In this document: one piece after another, positions 35,845 to 43,241 of the stretch | Layout: every line of letters starts with the position of its first letter | Position numbering within the stretch: the first letter of the stretch is position 1 | Assembly (NCBI RefSeq): GCF_007752535.1 | Contig: NZ_CP036426.1 | Location: 1,922,001-1,986,000 of the forward strand | Length of the DNA: 64,000 nt | Source: Tautonia plasticadhaerens | Lineage (GTDB): Bacteria; Planctomycetota; Planctomycetia; Isosphaerales; Isosphaeraceae | Reading direction: 5' to 3' | Position numbers and translations under genes: made by a program | Notes under the pieces: model-generated | The model's input: the letters and a program-made list of their open reading frames with translations, nothing else | Told to the model about the DNA's origin: nothing | The model's database searches: none

Positions 35845-36646
35845 GCGGGTCATCCCCGTGCTCGACCTCAAGTCCGGGCTGGCCGTGGCCGCGATCGCCG
35901 GCGATCGGGACCGCTACGGCCTGATCCGGGGGGCCCCGGAGGGCTGCAACCCCCTGGCCTGGGCCCGCCGGTTCCGCGACCTGCTGCACGCCTCGGGCGT
36001 CCCGGGCGCCCCGGCATTGTACGTCGCCGACCTGGATGCGATCGAGGGGCAACCGCCGCACCTGGAGCTGTTCTCGGAGATCGCCGGGCAGGGGGTCTCC
36101 CCCTGGGTCGACGCCGGGGTCCGGACGCCGGACGACGCCCCCAACCTGCTGGCCAGCGGGGTCGAGGTGATCGTCGTCGGCCTGGAGACGGTCGCCGGCC
36201 CCGGCGCGCTGGCGGCGATCGTCGAGGGGGCCGGGCCCGATCGCGTCTGCTTCGGGCTCGACCTGCATCGCGGCCGCCCGCTGGTCGAGACACTCGACGC
36301 CTGGGGGACCGCCGACCCGCTGGAACTCTGCCGGAGGGCCGTCGACCTGGGGGCCCGGACCGTGATGGTGCTGGACCTGGCCCGGATCGGCACCGGCCGG
36401 GGCACCGGGACCGAGCCGCTGATCAGGGCGATCCGATCGGCCTGCCCCCCCGGGCTCCGCCTGATCGCCGGGGGGGGCGTCTCCGGCCCCGAGGACCTGA
36501 ACCGACTCGGCCAGGCGGGGGCCGCCGCCGCCCTGGTGGGCTCGGCCCTCCGGGACGGCCGCCTCTCCCCCGCCGACCTCCGCGCCCTCGCCCTCGGGGC
36601 CCCCTGCTTCCCCCGGCCCCCCGGCGTCGACGCGTGGCCCGGCTGA
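35843..36646 (+). CDS. HisA-like TIM-barrel protein of C1-cofactor gene sets
   Basis: 267 residues. The N-terminal MRVIPVLDLKSGLAVAAIAG and phosphate-site segments WVDAGVRTPDDAPNLLASGV and LRLIAGGGVSGPEDLNRLGQ match the HisA/HisF fold. It lacks a histidine-operon context and lies head to head with MfnD-like and MfnF-like genes. In methylotrophs a HisA-like protein of unknown reaction travels with H4MPT/methanofuran genes, so that role is likelier than histidine synthesis. The ATG at 35843 is offset one base from the divergent ATG at 35844. Confidence 0.75.
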   Translation: MRVIPVLDLKSGLAVAAIAGDRDRYGLIRGAPEGCNPLAWARRFRDLLHASGVPGAPALYVADLDAIEGQPPHLELFSEIAGQGVSPWVDAGVRTPDDAPNLLASGVEVIVVGLETVAGPGALAAIVEGAGPDRVCFGLDLHRGRPLVETLDAWGTADPLELCRRAVDLGARTVMVLDLARIGTGRGTGTEPLIRAIRSACPPGLRLIAGGGVSGPEDLNRLGQAGAAAALVGSALRDGRLSPADLRALALGAPCFPRPPGVDAWPG

Positions 36647-36680
36647 ACCGCCCGACGCCGCGGTTCTCCGCACGACCGTC

Positions 36681-36710
36681 TTGCCGCGCCCCCCGTCCTC
36701 CCGGTAAGAT
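36681..36710 (+). promoter_or_regulatory. Putative promoter of tRNA-Leu
   Basis: TTGCCG at 36681-36686 and TAAGAT at 36705-36710 with an 18-base spacer, 43 bases before the mature tRNA 5' end. Confidence 0.5.
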
Positions 36711-36752
36711 ATGGGCGTCGGATGAAGCCCCTCGACTCATCCCCGCTCGCTC

Positions 36753-36838
36753 GCCGAAGTGGCGGAATTGGCAGACGCGCTAGGTTCAGGTCCTAGTCCG
36801 GTTCACCCCGGGTGGAGGTTCGAGTCCTCTCTTCGGCA
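36753..36838 (+). tRNA. tRNA-Leu (anticodon CAG)
   Basis: The acceptor stem GCCGAAG pairs with CTTCGGC (36831-36837) followed by discriminator A. The anticodon stem CTAGG/CCTAG holds the loop TTCAGGT with anticodon CAG. A long variable arm and the T-loop GGTTCGAGTCC are present, as expected of the class II tRNA-Leu. CCA is not encoded. The element to its right starts with an integrase gene 156 bases away, so the 3' end is a likely attachment site. Confidence 0.95.
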
Positions 36839-36850
36839 CTTACAGCATAA

Positions 36851-36883
36851 GGGCTTACGGCGACGAGCCGTGAGCCCTTTTTT
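36851..36883 (+). terminator. Rho-independent terminator of tRNA-Leu
   Basis: GGGCTTACGGC (36851-36861) pairs with GCCGTGAGCCC (36867-36877), one T-G pair in the middle, loop GACGA, followed by six T. Confidence 0.85.
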
Positions 36884-36993
36884 CGTTGCCCCAGAATTCT
36901 GGGGCAAATCTGGGGCAGGTGGCCCGATGCGTCGGTTTTGCGTCCTACAGTCGTGATAGGGGTTCCCCATCCGGCCGATAAGGCGCATCCGAC

Positions 36994-38244
36994 ATGGCCT
37001 GGCACGAGTTCGACTCAAAGAGCGGCTTCTACCGCATCCGCTTCCGGTTCGCCGGCACGAAGTTCAACCTCTCGAAGACCCTCAAGATCACGGACGTGGA
37101 CAGGGCCCACGCCTGCTGTGAGACCGTCGAGGAGACAATCCGCCTGCTCAAGCGGGGCGTCCTCCGCATCCCCGACGGCGTCGATCCCGGCGAGTTCATC
37201 GTCAGCGGCGGCAGGCTCACCGAACCGCTCAAGCCGAACAAGCCCGTGACCAAGCCCAAGACCCTGACCGACCTCTTCAACGCTTACGTCGAGGAGATGG
37301 GGGCCATCGAGGGGCGGGAGGGAACGTCGGAGACTGAGGGCTACCACATCGCCCATCTTTCCACCCCGGACCTCCTCGGCGGCGACCGAATCATCGACGA
37401 GGTCACCGCCGACGACATCCAGCGGTACGTCAACGCTCGATCGAAGCAGTGGTGGCGTGGTCGTTTGATCAGTCGCGATACGATCGAGAAGGAGTTGGCG
37501 ACGCTGGGCACCATCTGGCGATGGGGGGGCCGTCGTGGGCTGGTCGCCGTGCCTCCCCCTTGGCGGCTCCGGGACCTCACCCTCCCGTTCGCGAAGGTGA
37601 AGCCCCAGTTCAGGACTTCCGAGCAGATCGAACGGAAGCTCAAGCGAGGGGGCCTGACCGAGCAGGAGCGGCGCGAGCAGTGGGACTGCCTCTACCTGAC
37701 CGGCGAGGAGATCGAGGAGGTCCTCGACCTCGTCCAGGCCAATGCCACGGCACCGTTCATCTACCCCATGTTCGCCTTCGTGGCCCTCACTGGCGCGCGG
37801 CGGGGCGAGTTGCTCCGATCCCAGATCGACGACTTCGACTTCGAGGCGGGCTCGGTGACGATCCAGGGCACCAAGGGACGACAGCGAACCCAAATCGTGG
37901 CTCGCGAGGTTGACATCCATCCTCGGCTGCGTGATGTAATGACGGGCTGGTTCGCCCATCATCCCGGCGGCCAGCACACGCTCTGCAAGGCCGACGGGTC
38001 TCCCTTGACCGTGCACGAGGCCAACCACCACTTCGACCAGCCGTTGAAGGGGTCGAAGTGGCAGGTGATCAAGGGCTTCCACGTCTTCCGTCACAGCTTC
38101 GCCAGCATCCTGGCCTCCCGAGGCGTGGATCAGCGCTACATCGACAAGTACCTCGGGCACCAGACCGAGGAGATGAAGAAGCGCTACCAGCACCTACACC
38201 CCGGCAAGGGCGGGAAGCCGATCGACGCCCTGCTGGCGGGGTAG
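36994..38244 (+). CDS. Tyrosine-type site-specific integrase
   Basis: 416 residues. An N-terminal arm-binding part (SKSGFYRIRFRFAGTKFNLS) and a SAM-like core-binding domain precede the catalytic domain. Catalytic residues are visible: Arg269 in TGARRGELLRSQ, His and Arg in HVFRHSFASILASRG, the His of YLGHQTEEM and the nucleophile Tyr398 in KKRYQHL. It directs strand exchange between the element and the host attachment site, most likely the tRNA-Leu next to it. It runs away from the tRNA, and its end overlaps the convergent HTH gene by 51 bases. Confidence 0.93.
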   Translation: MAWHEFDSKSGFYRIRFRFAGTKFNLSKTLKITDVDRAHACCETVEETIRLLKRGVLRIPDGVDPGEFIVSGGRLTEPLKPNKPVTKPKTLTDLFNAYVEEMGAIEGREGTSETEGYHIAHLSTPDLLGGDRIIDEVTADDIQRYVNARSKQWWRGRLISRDTIEKELATLGTIWRWGGRRGLVAVPPPWRLRDLTLPFAKVKPQFRTSEQIERKLKRGGLTEQERREQWDCLYLTGEEIEEVLDLVQANATAPFIYPMFAFVALTGARRGELLRSQIDDFDFEAGSVTIQGTKGRQRTQIVAREVDIHPRLRDVMTGWFAHHPGGQHTLCKADGSPLTVHEANHHFDQPLKGSKWQVIKGFHVFRHSFASILASRGVDQRYIDKYLGHQTEEMKKRYQHLHPGKGGKPIDALLAG

Positions 38245-38499
38245 CAGTCCGTCACGCTGGAATCGTTCCAGTTCGGCGTGCGAGATCGCCCACTCCTTCG
38301 ACCGTCCGTGGCCACTGCGCTTCTTGGTGCCCTTCAAGCGGCCCTCGGCGCAATAGTCCCGGACGGTCTTCGGTTTCAGGCCCGCGAGTTCCGCGAACTC
38401 CTCGGTCGAGTAGACCTCCTTGATGGTTTGGCGGGCGAGCTTGGAATCAAGCATCCGCACCATGAGGATGAGTTCGTCCAACTTCGATTCGATGTCCAT
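38194..38499 (-). CDS. Excisionase-like helix-turn-helix protein
   Basis: 101 residues from the ATG at 38499; a longer form from an ATG at 38541 or a TTG at 38571 is possible. A short coiled-coil-like start (MDIESKLDELILMVRMLDSK) is followed by a MerR/excisionase-type winged helix: VYSTEEFAELAGLKPKTVRD, YCAEGRLKGTKK, EWAISHAELERFQRDG. Such proteins bind DNA near attachment sites and steer integrases to excision, or act as element repressors. Its 3' end lies inside the integrase 3' end on the other strand, so transcription of each could interfere with the other. Confidence 0.8.
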   Translation of the reverse strand: MDIESKLDELILMVRMLDSKLARQTIKEVYSTEEFAELAGLKPKTVRDYCAEGRLKGTKKRSGHGRSKEWAISHAELERFQRDGLLPRQQGVDRLPALAGV

Positions 38500-38982
38500 G
38501 AGCGTTTGCCAAGAAGTTGACCATGATGGGTTGCTTTGCATCCGAACGAGAGCGATCGCCGTTCTACCCAATTATAGCACATAAATCACAATCTGTCATC
38601 ATGATTATAAACTTTCACTTGAGAATGAAGCCGACTTTGGCTTCGGGATCGCCTGATCACGATGTCCCACCGCATGAAATCGCCGAGGTTGACGGCCCCC
38701 GATCAGTGACCTAGGGAACGATAGGCCCTGCGCCGATCTGGCGTGTGACGGCCCGGATCGACCATCTGGAGCCGGCAGGATCGCTCATGGAACGCCTCCT
38801 TGAGCGACCCGAGGGTCAGTGCCCGGCCGGCGATCGAAACGACCGGGTCGCCGGCCGCCTCGACAAAGAGGCGGGGTTCGCGGTTCCACACCAGGGATGA
38901 AGCTACGGTTGGCATCGGGTCAGGTCACCGGCCTCGCGATGAGTCTTGCGCCCGGCAGCCTGATCCAGGGATCGAGACGACG
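38500..38982. other. Gene-poor gap with an AT-rich core; possible small ORF on minus strand
   Basis: The 38570-38640 part (AATTATAGCACATAAATCAC and onward) is much AT-richer than its surroundings and could hold promoters for the HTH gene, the prim-pol gene, or an origin-type element. A 70-codon minus frame at 38703-38915, with a protein-like stretch (VVSIAGRALTLGSLKEAFHE), may be real, but it has no clear ribosome site and lies at the head of the prim-pol frame. Confidence 0.4.
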
Positions 38983-40470
38983 ATGTCACACTCAATGGAC
39001 GACCAGACCGCCGAGGGGAACGCCGCGCCCACGGCAACCTTGCGCTGGGTCACCGACGCCCTCGATCTGGCCCGGCTCGGCCTCCGGGTCTTCCCCTTGA
39101 GGGCGGGCACGAAGAAGCCGCTGTTCAAGAGCTACAGAAAGCGAGCGACACTCGATCCGGTTGTCATCCGGGCCTGGGGCGACGCACACGGCGACTGCAA
39201 CCTGGGCGTGATGATCGAACCTGGCCTGGTCGTCCTTGACGTGGACCCCAGGAATGGCGGGGCGGAGTCCTTGCGGTCACTGCTCGCGGCTCACCGATCG
39301 TTCCGCACGGTCGAGGCGCTGACCGGCTCGGGGGGCAGTCACTACCTGTTCCGGGTCGGCAAGGGGGACCGCATCCGGTCGAAGACCAATTGGCGCCCAG
39401 GGCTCGACATCCTGAGCGAGGGGAAGTACTTCGTCGTCGAGCCGAGCACCCACCCCGACACGGGCAAGGAGTACGTCTGGCTTCGGCACCCCGGCCAGGG
39501 CATCGGGAATCTACCCCCCTGGTTGCTTGACCTGCTTCCGAAGCGGAGCCGTCGGAGTAGGACCGGCTCCTCGCGTCGTCCCACGTCCGGGAAGAAGGCC
39601 GGCGACTTCGATCGACTGCTGGAGTTCGTCGTCAACAGCTTCCCGATCGACGCCTACGGCCAGCGCCACGACCGGATGAGGGACGCCGTCTGTTCGCTCG
39701 TCTGCCGGGGCGACGACGACGACCTCATCGTGCCGGTCATGATGATCTGGTGGGAACACTTTCACTCGCTCGGCCGGGTCCGCACCGGCCGAGCGGGCAT
39801 GAGCCGCGAACTCCTCGCCTGTCTGCGGTGCACCCGGGACAATCCCGATCTGGAGGCCATCGAGGGGGCGGTATGGCACCGCGTTCGATGCGCCTCGATC
39901 TGCCTGGATCGCAGTCAGCGGCGTCAGATGAAATCGCCGATCCTGGTCGATCCGCTCGGCTGCAAATCGCTCTCGTCCGCCGGGAGAGGAAAGGTCCCCA
40001 GACCCCAAACTTGTAAGAACCTGACACAAATCGGCGACATCTTATGCGAATCGGAGGACGAGGCGGCCTTCGTCGAGTCGTTGATCGTGCATGTCACGCA
40101 CCGTCGGCTCGACTTGGGCGAGATTGAGGTCCGTATGACCGACGACTTCCTGCGCCAGATCGCCGCCGAACGCCGGCCGACGGACTGGCGTCCCTGGTGC
40201 GACAAGCAGATGGACCGGCTCAAGGCCAAGTACTTCTGGAGGCCGGGTCGCGGTGGCCGTCCTGCTCGGCCAGCCACACGATTCGAGTTGTTGCGGGTGA
40301 TCGAGACAGGCACCCCCACCAGGGGGAGCCGGCCAGCCAGGCCCTCGATCTACCGGACCACAGGCATCGAAGCCCTGCTGGCCCCGGAGGCGGTCCAGGC
40401 GACGGCCGGTTCTCGGCACCTTGCGGCACGCCTCGACCTCCCGTCCACGGGCAACAAGGAAGCCGCTTGA
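38983..40470 (+). CDS. Bifunctional primase-polymerase (prim-pol) domain protein of the element
   Basis: 495 residues from the ATG at 38983. The frame is open up to 38800, but conserved sequence begins at LGLRVFPLRAGTKKPLFK. The catalytic acids are Asp86 and Asp88 in VVLDVDPRNGG, the His motif is GSGGSHYLFRVG and a third conserved part is WRPGLDILSEGKYFVVEPS. This is the archaeo-eukaryotic primase-like prim-pol domain found in plasmids, phages and integrated elements. The C-terminal ~300 residues have no recognised helicase motifs, so the protein is probably a primase that borrows a host helicase. Confidence 0.88.
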   Translation: MSHSMDDQTAEGNAAPTATLRWVTDALDLARLGLRVFPLRAGTKKPLFKSYRKRATLDPVVIRAWGDAHGDCNLGVMIEPGLVVLDVDPRNGGAESLRSLLAAHRSFRTVEALTGSGGSHYLFRVGKGDRIRSKTNWRPGLDILSEGKYFVVEPSTHPDTGKEYVWLRHPGQGIGNLPPWLLDLLPKRSRRSRTGSSRRPTSGKKAGDFDRLLEFVVNSFPIDAYGQRHDRMRDAVCSLVCRGDDDDLIVPVMMIWWEHFHSLGRVRTGRAGMSRELLACLRCTRDNPDLEAIEGAVWHRVRCASICLDRSQRRQMKSPILVDPLGCKSLSSAGRGKVPRPQTCKNLTQIGDILCESEDEAAFVESLIVHVTHRRLDLGEIEVRMTDDFLRQIAAERRPTDWRPWCDKQMDRLKAKYFWRPGRGGRPARPATRFELLRVIETGTPTRGSRPARPSIYRTTGIEALLAPEAVQATAGSRHLAARLDLPSTGNKEAA

Positions 40471-41017
40471 CGAGTATGCCCCACCCGAGGGACGGGGGCC
40501 GTCCATTTCATCTCGCCTGGCCGGGCCACAGTGCGTCGTGACGGGCCGACCTCCTCGACCGTGATTCTGGCCGAGAGGGGCGTGATGAGCCGCTGGGGAC
40601 GATCCTGGGGTCCGTAGCGACGGATTTGCCTCGCGTTTGGGGAGGGCCGGTTGATCGGTGGCCGACGATGGCCCTCCTGGTCCTACGTCCTACCCCCGCT
40701 CGGATTCCGCCAGCAGGTATGCCCTCATCGGAGCCGTTGGACGCCCAGGCAACGCCGACTCGGCCCTGTCGTTCAGGCCCTCTGGCGATGCACGCGAACG
40801 AGCGGCTCTGGACGGCGCGGGGGCCAAGCCATCCGCCTGCGTCGAGAAGATGGCTACGAGCCCCCAACCCGGACCAAAATCTATCAACGAAATTCGATGC
40901 GACAGGGAGGGGGTAGGGGGAGGGTTCTTGTCTTCTCTGGCGGGGCTGGGCCAGCGGACTGTCCCACCCCCCCCAGAGAAGAAATACCCCATCGGGCCGA
41001 TCTGGAGGAAACTTGCC
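40471..41017. other. Gene-free gap with a large inverted repeat before the small protein gene
   Basis: No convincing gene on either strand. CTTCTCTGG (40932-40940) and CCAGAGAAG (40973-40981) form a 9-bp stem, extended by a G-run opposite a C-run. The hairpin ends 23 bases before the ribosome site at 41004 and so lies in the 5' leader of the gene at 41018. The rest holds nothing recognisable. Confidence 0.45.
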
Positions 41018-41353
41018 ATGTTCCCGCAATGGGTCCTGTACGCCCCGTCCCGGGAGTACCCGAACCACTTCGTCATCCGCGAGTTCACCTGTCAGGGGGA
41101 CCAGCCGGTGCCGACCGGCACCTACTCGGTCCACGAGACGCTGCAAGCGGCTCGCGAGGCCATCCCCGAAGGCTTCGAGTGGGTCCCCCGGAGCGAGGAG
41201 GACGAACCGGCCATCGTGGAGGTCGGGGCCCCAACGGGGTGGGGCGAGGTCCTGGCCATGCACGTTGAGGGAGGCGAAGCCGGCCTGGATCGCACGATGG
41301 CCCTGCTGGACCGGGCGGTCATGATCAAGCCCACCGAGCGGGACTGGGACTGA
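41018..41353 (+). CDS. Small unrecognised protein, parent of the downstream decayed copies
   Basis: 111 residues from the ATG at 41018, 7 bases after a strong GGAGGAA (41004-41010). The sequence begins MFPQWVLYAPSREYPNHFVI and has an acidic second half (EDEPAIVEVGAPTGWGEVLA; GLDRTMALLDRAVMIKP). The N-terminal half with its beta-rich pattern and the helical C-terminus do not match a known family. The following inverted repeat (AATCCCAAGTTGGGACTT) is terminator-like. Two partial copies of the 3' half follow within 550 bases. Confidence 0.65.
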   Translation: MFPQWVLYAPSREYPNHFVIREFTCQGDQPVPTGTYSVHETLQAAREAIPEGFEWVPRSEEDEPAIVEVGAPTGWGEVLAMHVEGGEAGLDRTMALLDRAVMIKPTERDWD

Positions 41354-41357
41354 CCAA

Positions 41358-41382
41358 AAAAATCCCAAGTTGGGACTTTTTC
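41358..41382 (+). terminator. Terminator-like palindrome after the small gene
   Basis: TCCCAAGTTGGGA with A-run before and T-run after, a few bases past the stop at 41351-41353. The same palindrome recurs at about 41906-41920 after the third copy. Confidence 0.6.
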
Positions 41383-41445
41383 CCATCAACCGTAATTGAT
41401 GATACCAGGAGGGCTCAAAAAATCCACGAGCCCGATGTACTACTC

Positions 41446-41631
41446 GAAGGCCACGAGCGGGTCCTCCGGAGTCCGGAGAACGACCCGGCCATCGTGGAGG
41501 TCTGGGCCCCACCGGGATGGGGGGAAGTTCTGGCCATGCTGGACGAGTAAGGTGAAGCCGGGCTGAATCGCACGAGGGGCATGCTCGACCGGGCGATCTG
41601 GATCGAACCCCGGGACATCGACCGGGACTGA
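41446..41631 (+). pseudogene. Decayed tandem copy 2 of the 3' half of the gene at 41018
   Basis: Encodes HERVLRSPENDPAIVEVWAP and onward, matching the parent from about residue 50. An in-frame TAA (41549-41551 region) stands where the parent has a glycine codon, then the frame goes on as GEAGLNRTRGMLDRAIWIEP to the same terminal Asp-stop. No N-terminal half and no ribosome site are seen. Confidence 0.7.
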
Positions 41632-41699
41632 CCTCGTTGCCACGGTGGCAATGACCCATCAACCGCAACTGATACTTGTCAAGGGGTGTAGATAATTCC

Positions 41700-41903
41700 A
41701 GCCAGCCCGATGTACTACTCGAAGGCCACGAGCGGGTCCTCCGGAGTCCGGAAAACGACCCGGCCATCGTGGAGGTCTGGGCCCCACCGGGGTGGGGCGA
41801 GGTCCTGGCCCTGCTCGTCGAAGGAGGCGAAGCCGGCCTGCATCGCACGATGGCCCTGCTGGACCAGGCCGTCCTGATCGAGCCCGAGCAGGACCGGGAC
41901 TGA
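41700..41903 (+). pseudogene. Tandem copy 3 of the 3' half of the gene at 41018
   Basis: The frame is intact and encodes GHERVLRSPENDPAIVEVWA, GWGEVLALLVEGGEAGLHRT and MALLDQAVLIEPEQDRD, but there is no ATG or ribosome site in front and the N-terminal ~45 residues of the parent are missing. It is followed by the same palindrome and flanking sequence as the other copies, showing that a unit with both coding and flanking DNA was duplicated. Confidence 0.65.
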
Positions 41904-41990
41904 CCTCAATCCCAAGTTGGGATTGGCCCATAAGCGGAAATTGATGCTTACCAGGGGGGCTCAAAAATTCCACGGGCCCAAGGTAATCTA

Positions 41991-43142
41991 CCTGGGCCCG
42001 CGCTCGGGGGGAGGGCCGGGCCGGTCGCCCTAAGTCGAGGCATTGCAAGGACTTACGTCTCTCACAACCGTACGTGAAAGTGAACACTATTAGGGTGGCC
42101 GATAGTGATAGCACGAATCATCGATAATGCACATCCTGGCTGGTTCGTCCCACCGACTCGCTTGGCGTAAGCACGTCGCGATTCTTGCGGTCGCATTGCC
42201 CTGGTTCAACCGTCCTGCTCCAGGCAATCCGACCAGAGCGGCCTGAACGCTCACCGAAATGGGCTCGGGCTGGTGGGATGCAAGGGGATGCCATCGGTTC
42301 CGGTTGATGGCGCTGGTCAGGCTCCAATCCGGTCACCGAGCAACGGCCGTTGCTCACCCGAAGTGGGGAGCGGGGAGTGTTCCCGCAGCAGACATGCGGC
42401 CCCTTCCTCTCCCATTACGCGAGGGGGCGATCCCCGATTGCCGCTCCCAGAAGACCCGGGCCCGCGCTTGGCCACCAGGGCGCCTCGCCGAGCAGCGCCT
42501 CCGCCGGACGGACGAGTGGATCGGCGATCCCTCGGTCGGCGAGGCCGGTGGACCCGGTCCGTGATCGTCTTCCCACAGGACTCGCCGGAGAGCCGTCGAG
42601 AGGCCGGCTCATCGTCCGAGGGCGGTCTCGCGCCGGGAAGCGAAACGACTTCACCGATGGTCGGGCGCGGAAGGAGTCGCCTCGGGGCGGTCCAGCCCTC
42701 CCGAGATTGATCCGGCATCTCTCGGGCTGGAGAGGACTGGTTGGGGGGCTTCGATGCCCCCCCTCCACGAGTCGTCCGGGGAAGGCTTCGATCGCAGTAC
42801 GCTTCGCTGGTCGAACCCGCCCGATGCCGCCCCAACGATCTCCCTCGATGCAGATTGGGGCGATCACATCGAGCCGACCCGATCAGACCGGACCCGTCCG
42901 GTGTGGCCGATGTCGGTCGATCTCGCCATCGTCGAGGCCGCCCGCCGGCCGTTGTCCGTCGGGACTCGGCCGGCAGGGGCGGCGCCGCAACAGGTCCGTC
43001 CCGGAGGACCATTTGAGTGTAGATTTACTTGCGTGCATGAGTGCGCATGCGCTGTTTTTCGTCAACACAAACCCACGCTTCATGTGGATTTTTCCAAACG
43101 ACCCGTCCCCTGGACCATGTCCTCATGCGTAGGATCGGGGTG
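41991..43142. other. Gene-free stretch of about 1.15 kb inside the island
   Basis: Several open frames run through it on both strands, but all look like low-complexity shadows and none has a believable start. An 18-base perfect palindrome, GAGCAACGGCCGTTGCTC, is at 42338-42355. The end (about 43020-43090) is AT-richer and may hold the promoter of the large fusion gene. Whether the stretch is a decayed gene, an unrecognised RNA or regulatory DNA cannot be told. Confidence 0.45.
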
Positions 43143-43207
43143 TCGGGCGAGGTCGGCTCGCCCGAAACGAAAGTGGGCCCGAGGGTGCTGCGAACACCCC
43201 CGGGCCC
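43143..43207 (+). promoter_or_regulatory. Two strong tandem hairpins in the leader of the fusion gene
   Basis: TCGGGCGAG (43143-43151) and CTCGCCCGA (43157-43165) form a perfect 9-bp stem with loop GTCGG. GGGCCCG (43175-43181) pairs with CGGGCCC (43201-43207), and GGGTG (43183-43187) with CACCC (43195-43199), around loop CTGCGAA, with a single A/C mismatch. They sit 35-100 bases before the start codon at 43242 and have no T-run. They could be an attenuator, a translation control, or a terminator of upstream transcripts. Confidence 0.6.
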
Positions 43208-43241
43208 GGGGAACGCCAAGCTGTATGAGAGCCTGACGCCC

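Noticed and set aside
35843-36646. HisA of histidine synthesis
   Set aside because: No other histidine gene nearby, and context is methanofuran-type genes; the HisA-like variant is more likely.
36793-37005. 70-codon minus frame over tRNA-Leu
   Set aside because: Antisense of the tRNA 3' half, a common false gene.
40508-41848. 446-codon minus frame with internally repeated protein sequence
   Set aside because: The repetition comes from the tandem DNA duplication read antisense; the plus-strand frame has the ribosome site and terminator.
42350-43132. 260-codon plus frame and its 231-codon antisense partner in the gap before the fusion gene
   Set aside because: Low-complexity, no ribosome site, no domain; both strands open only because of GC.
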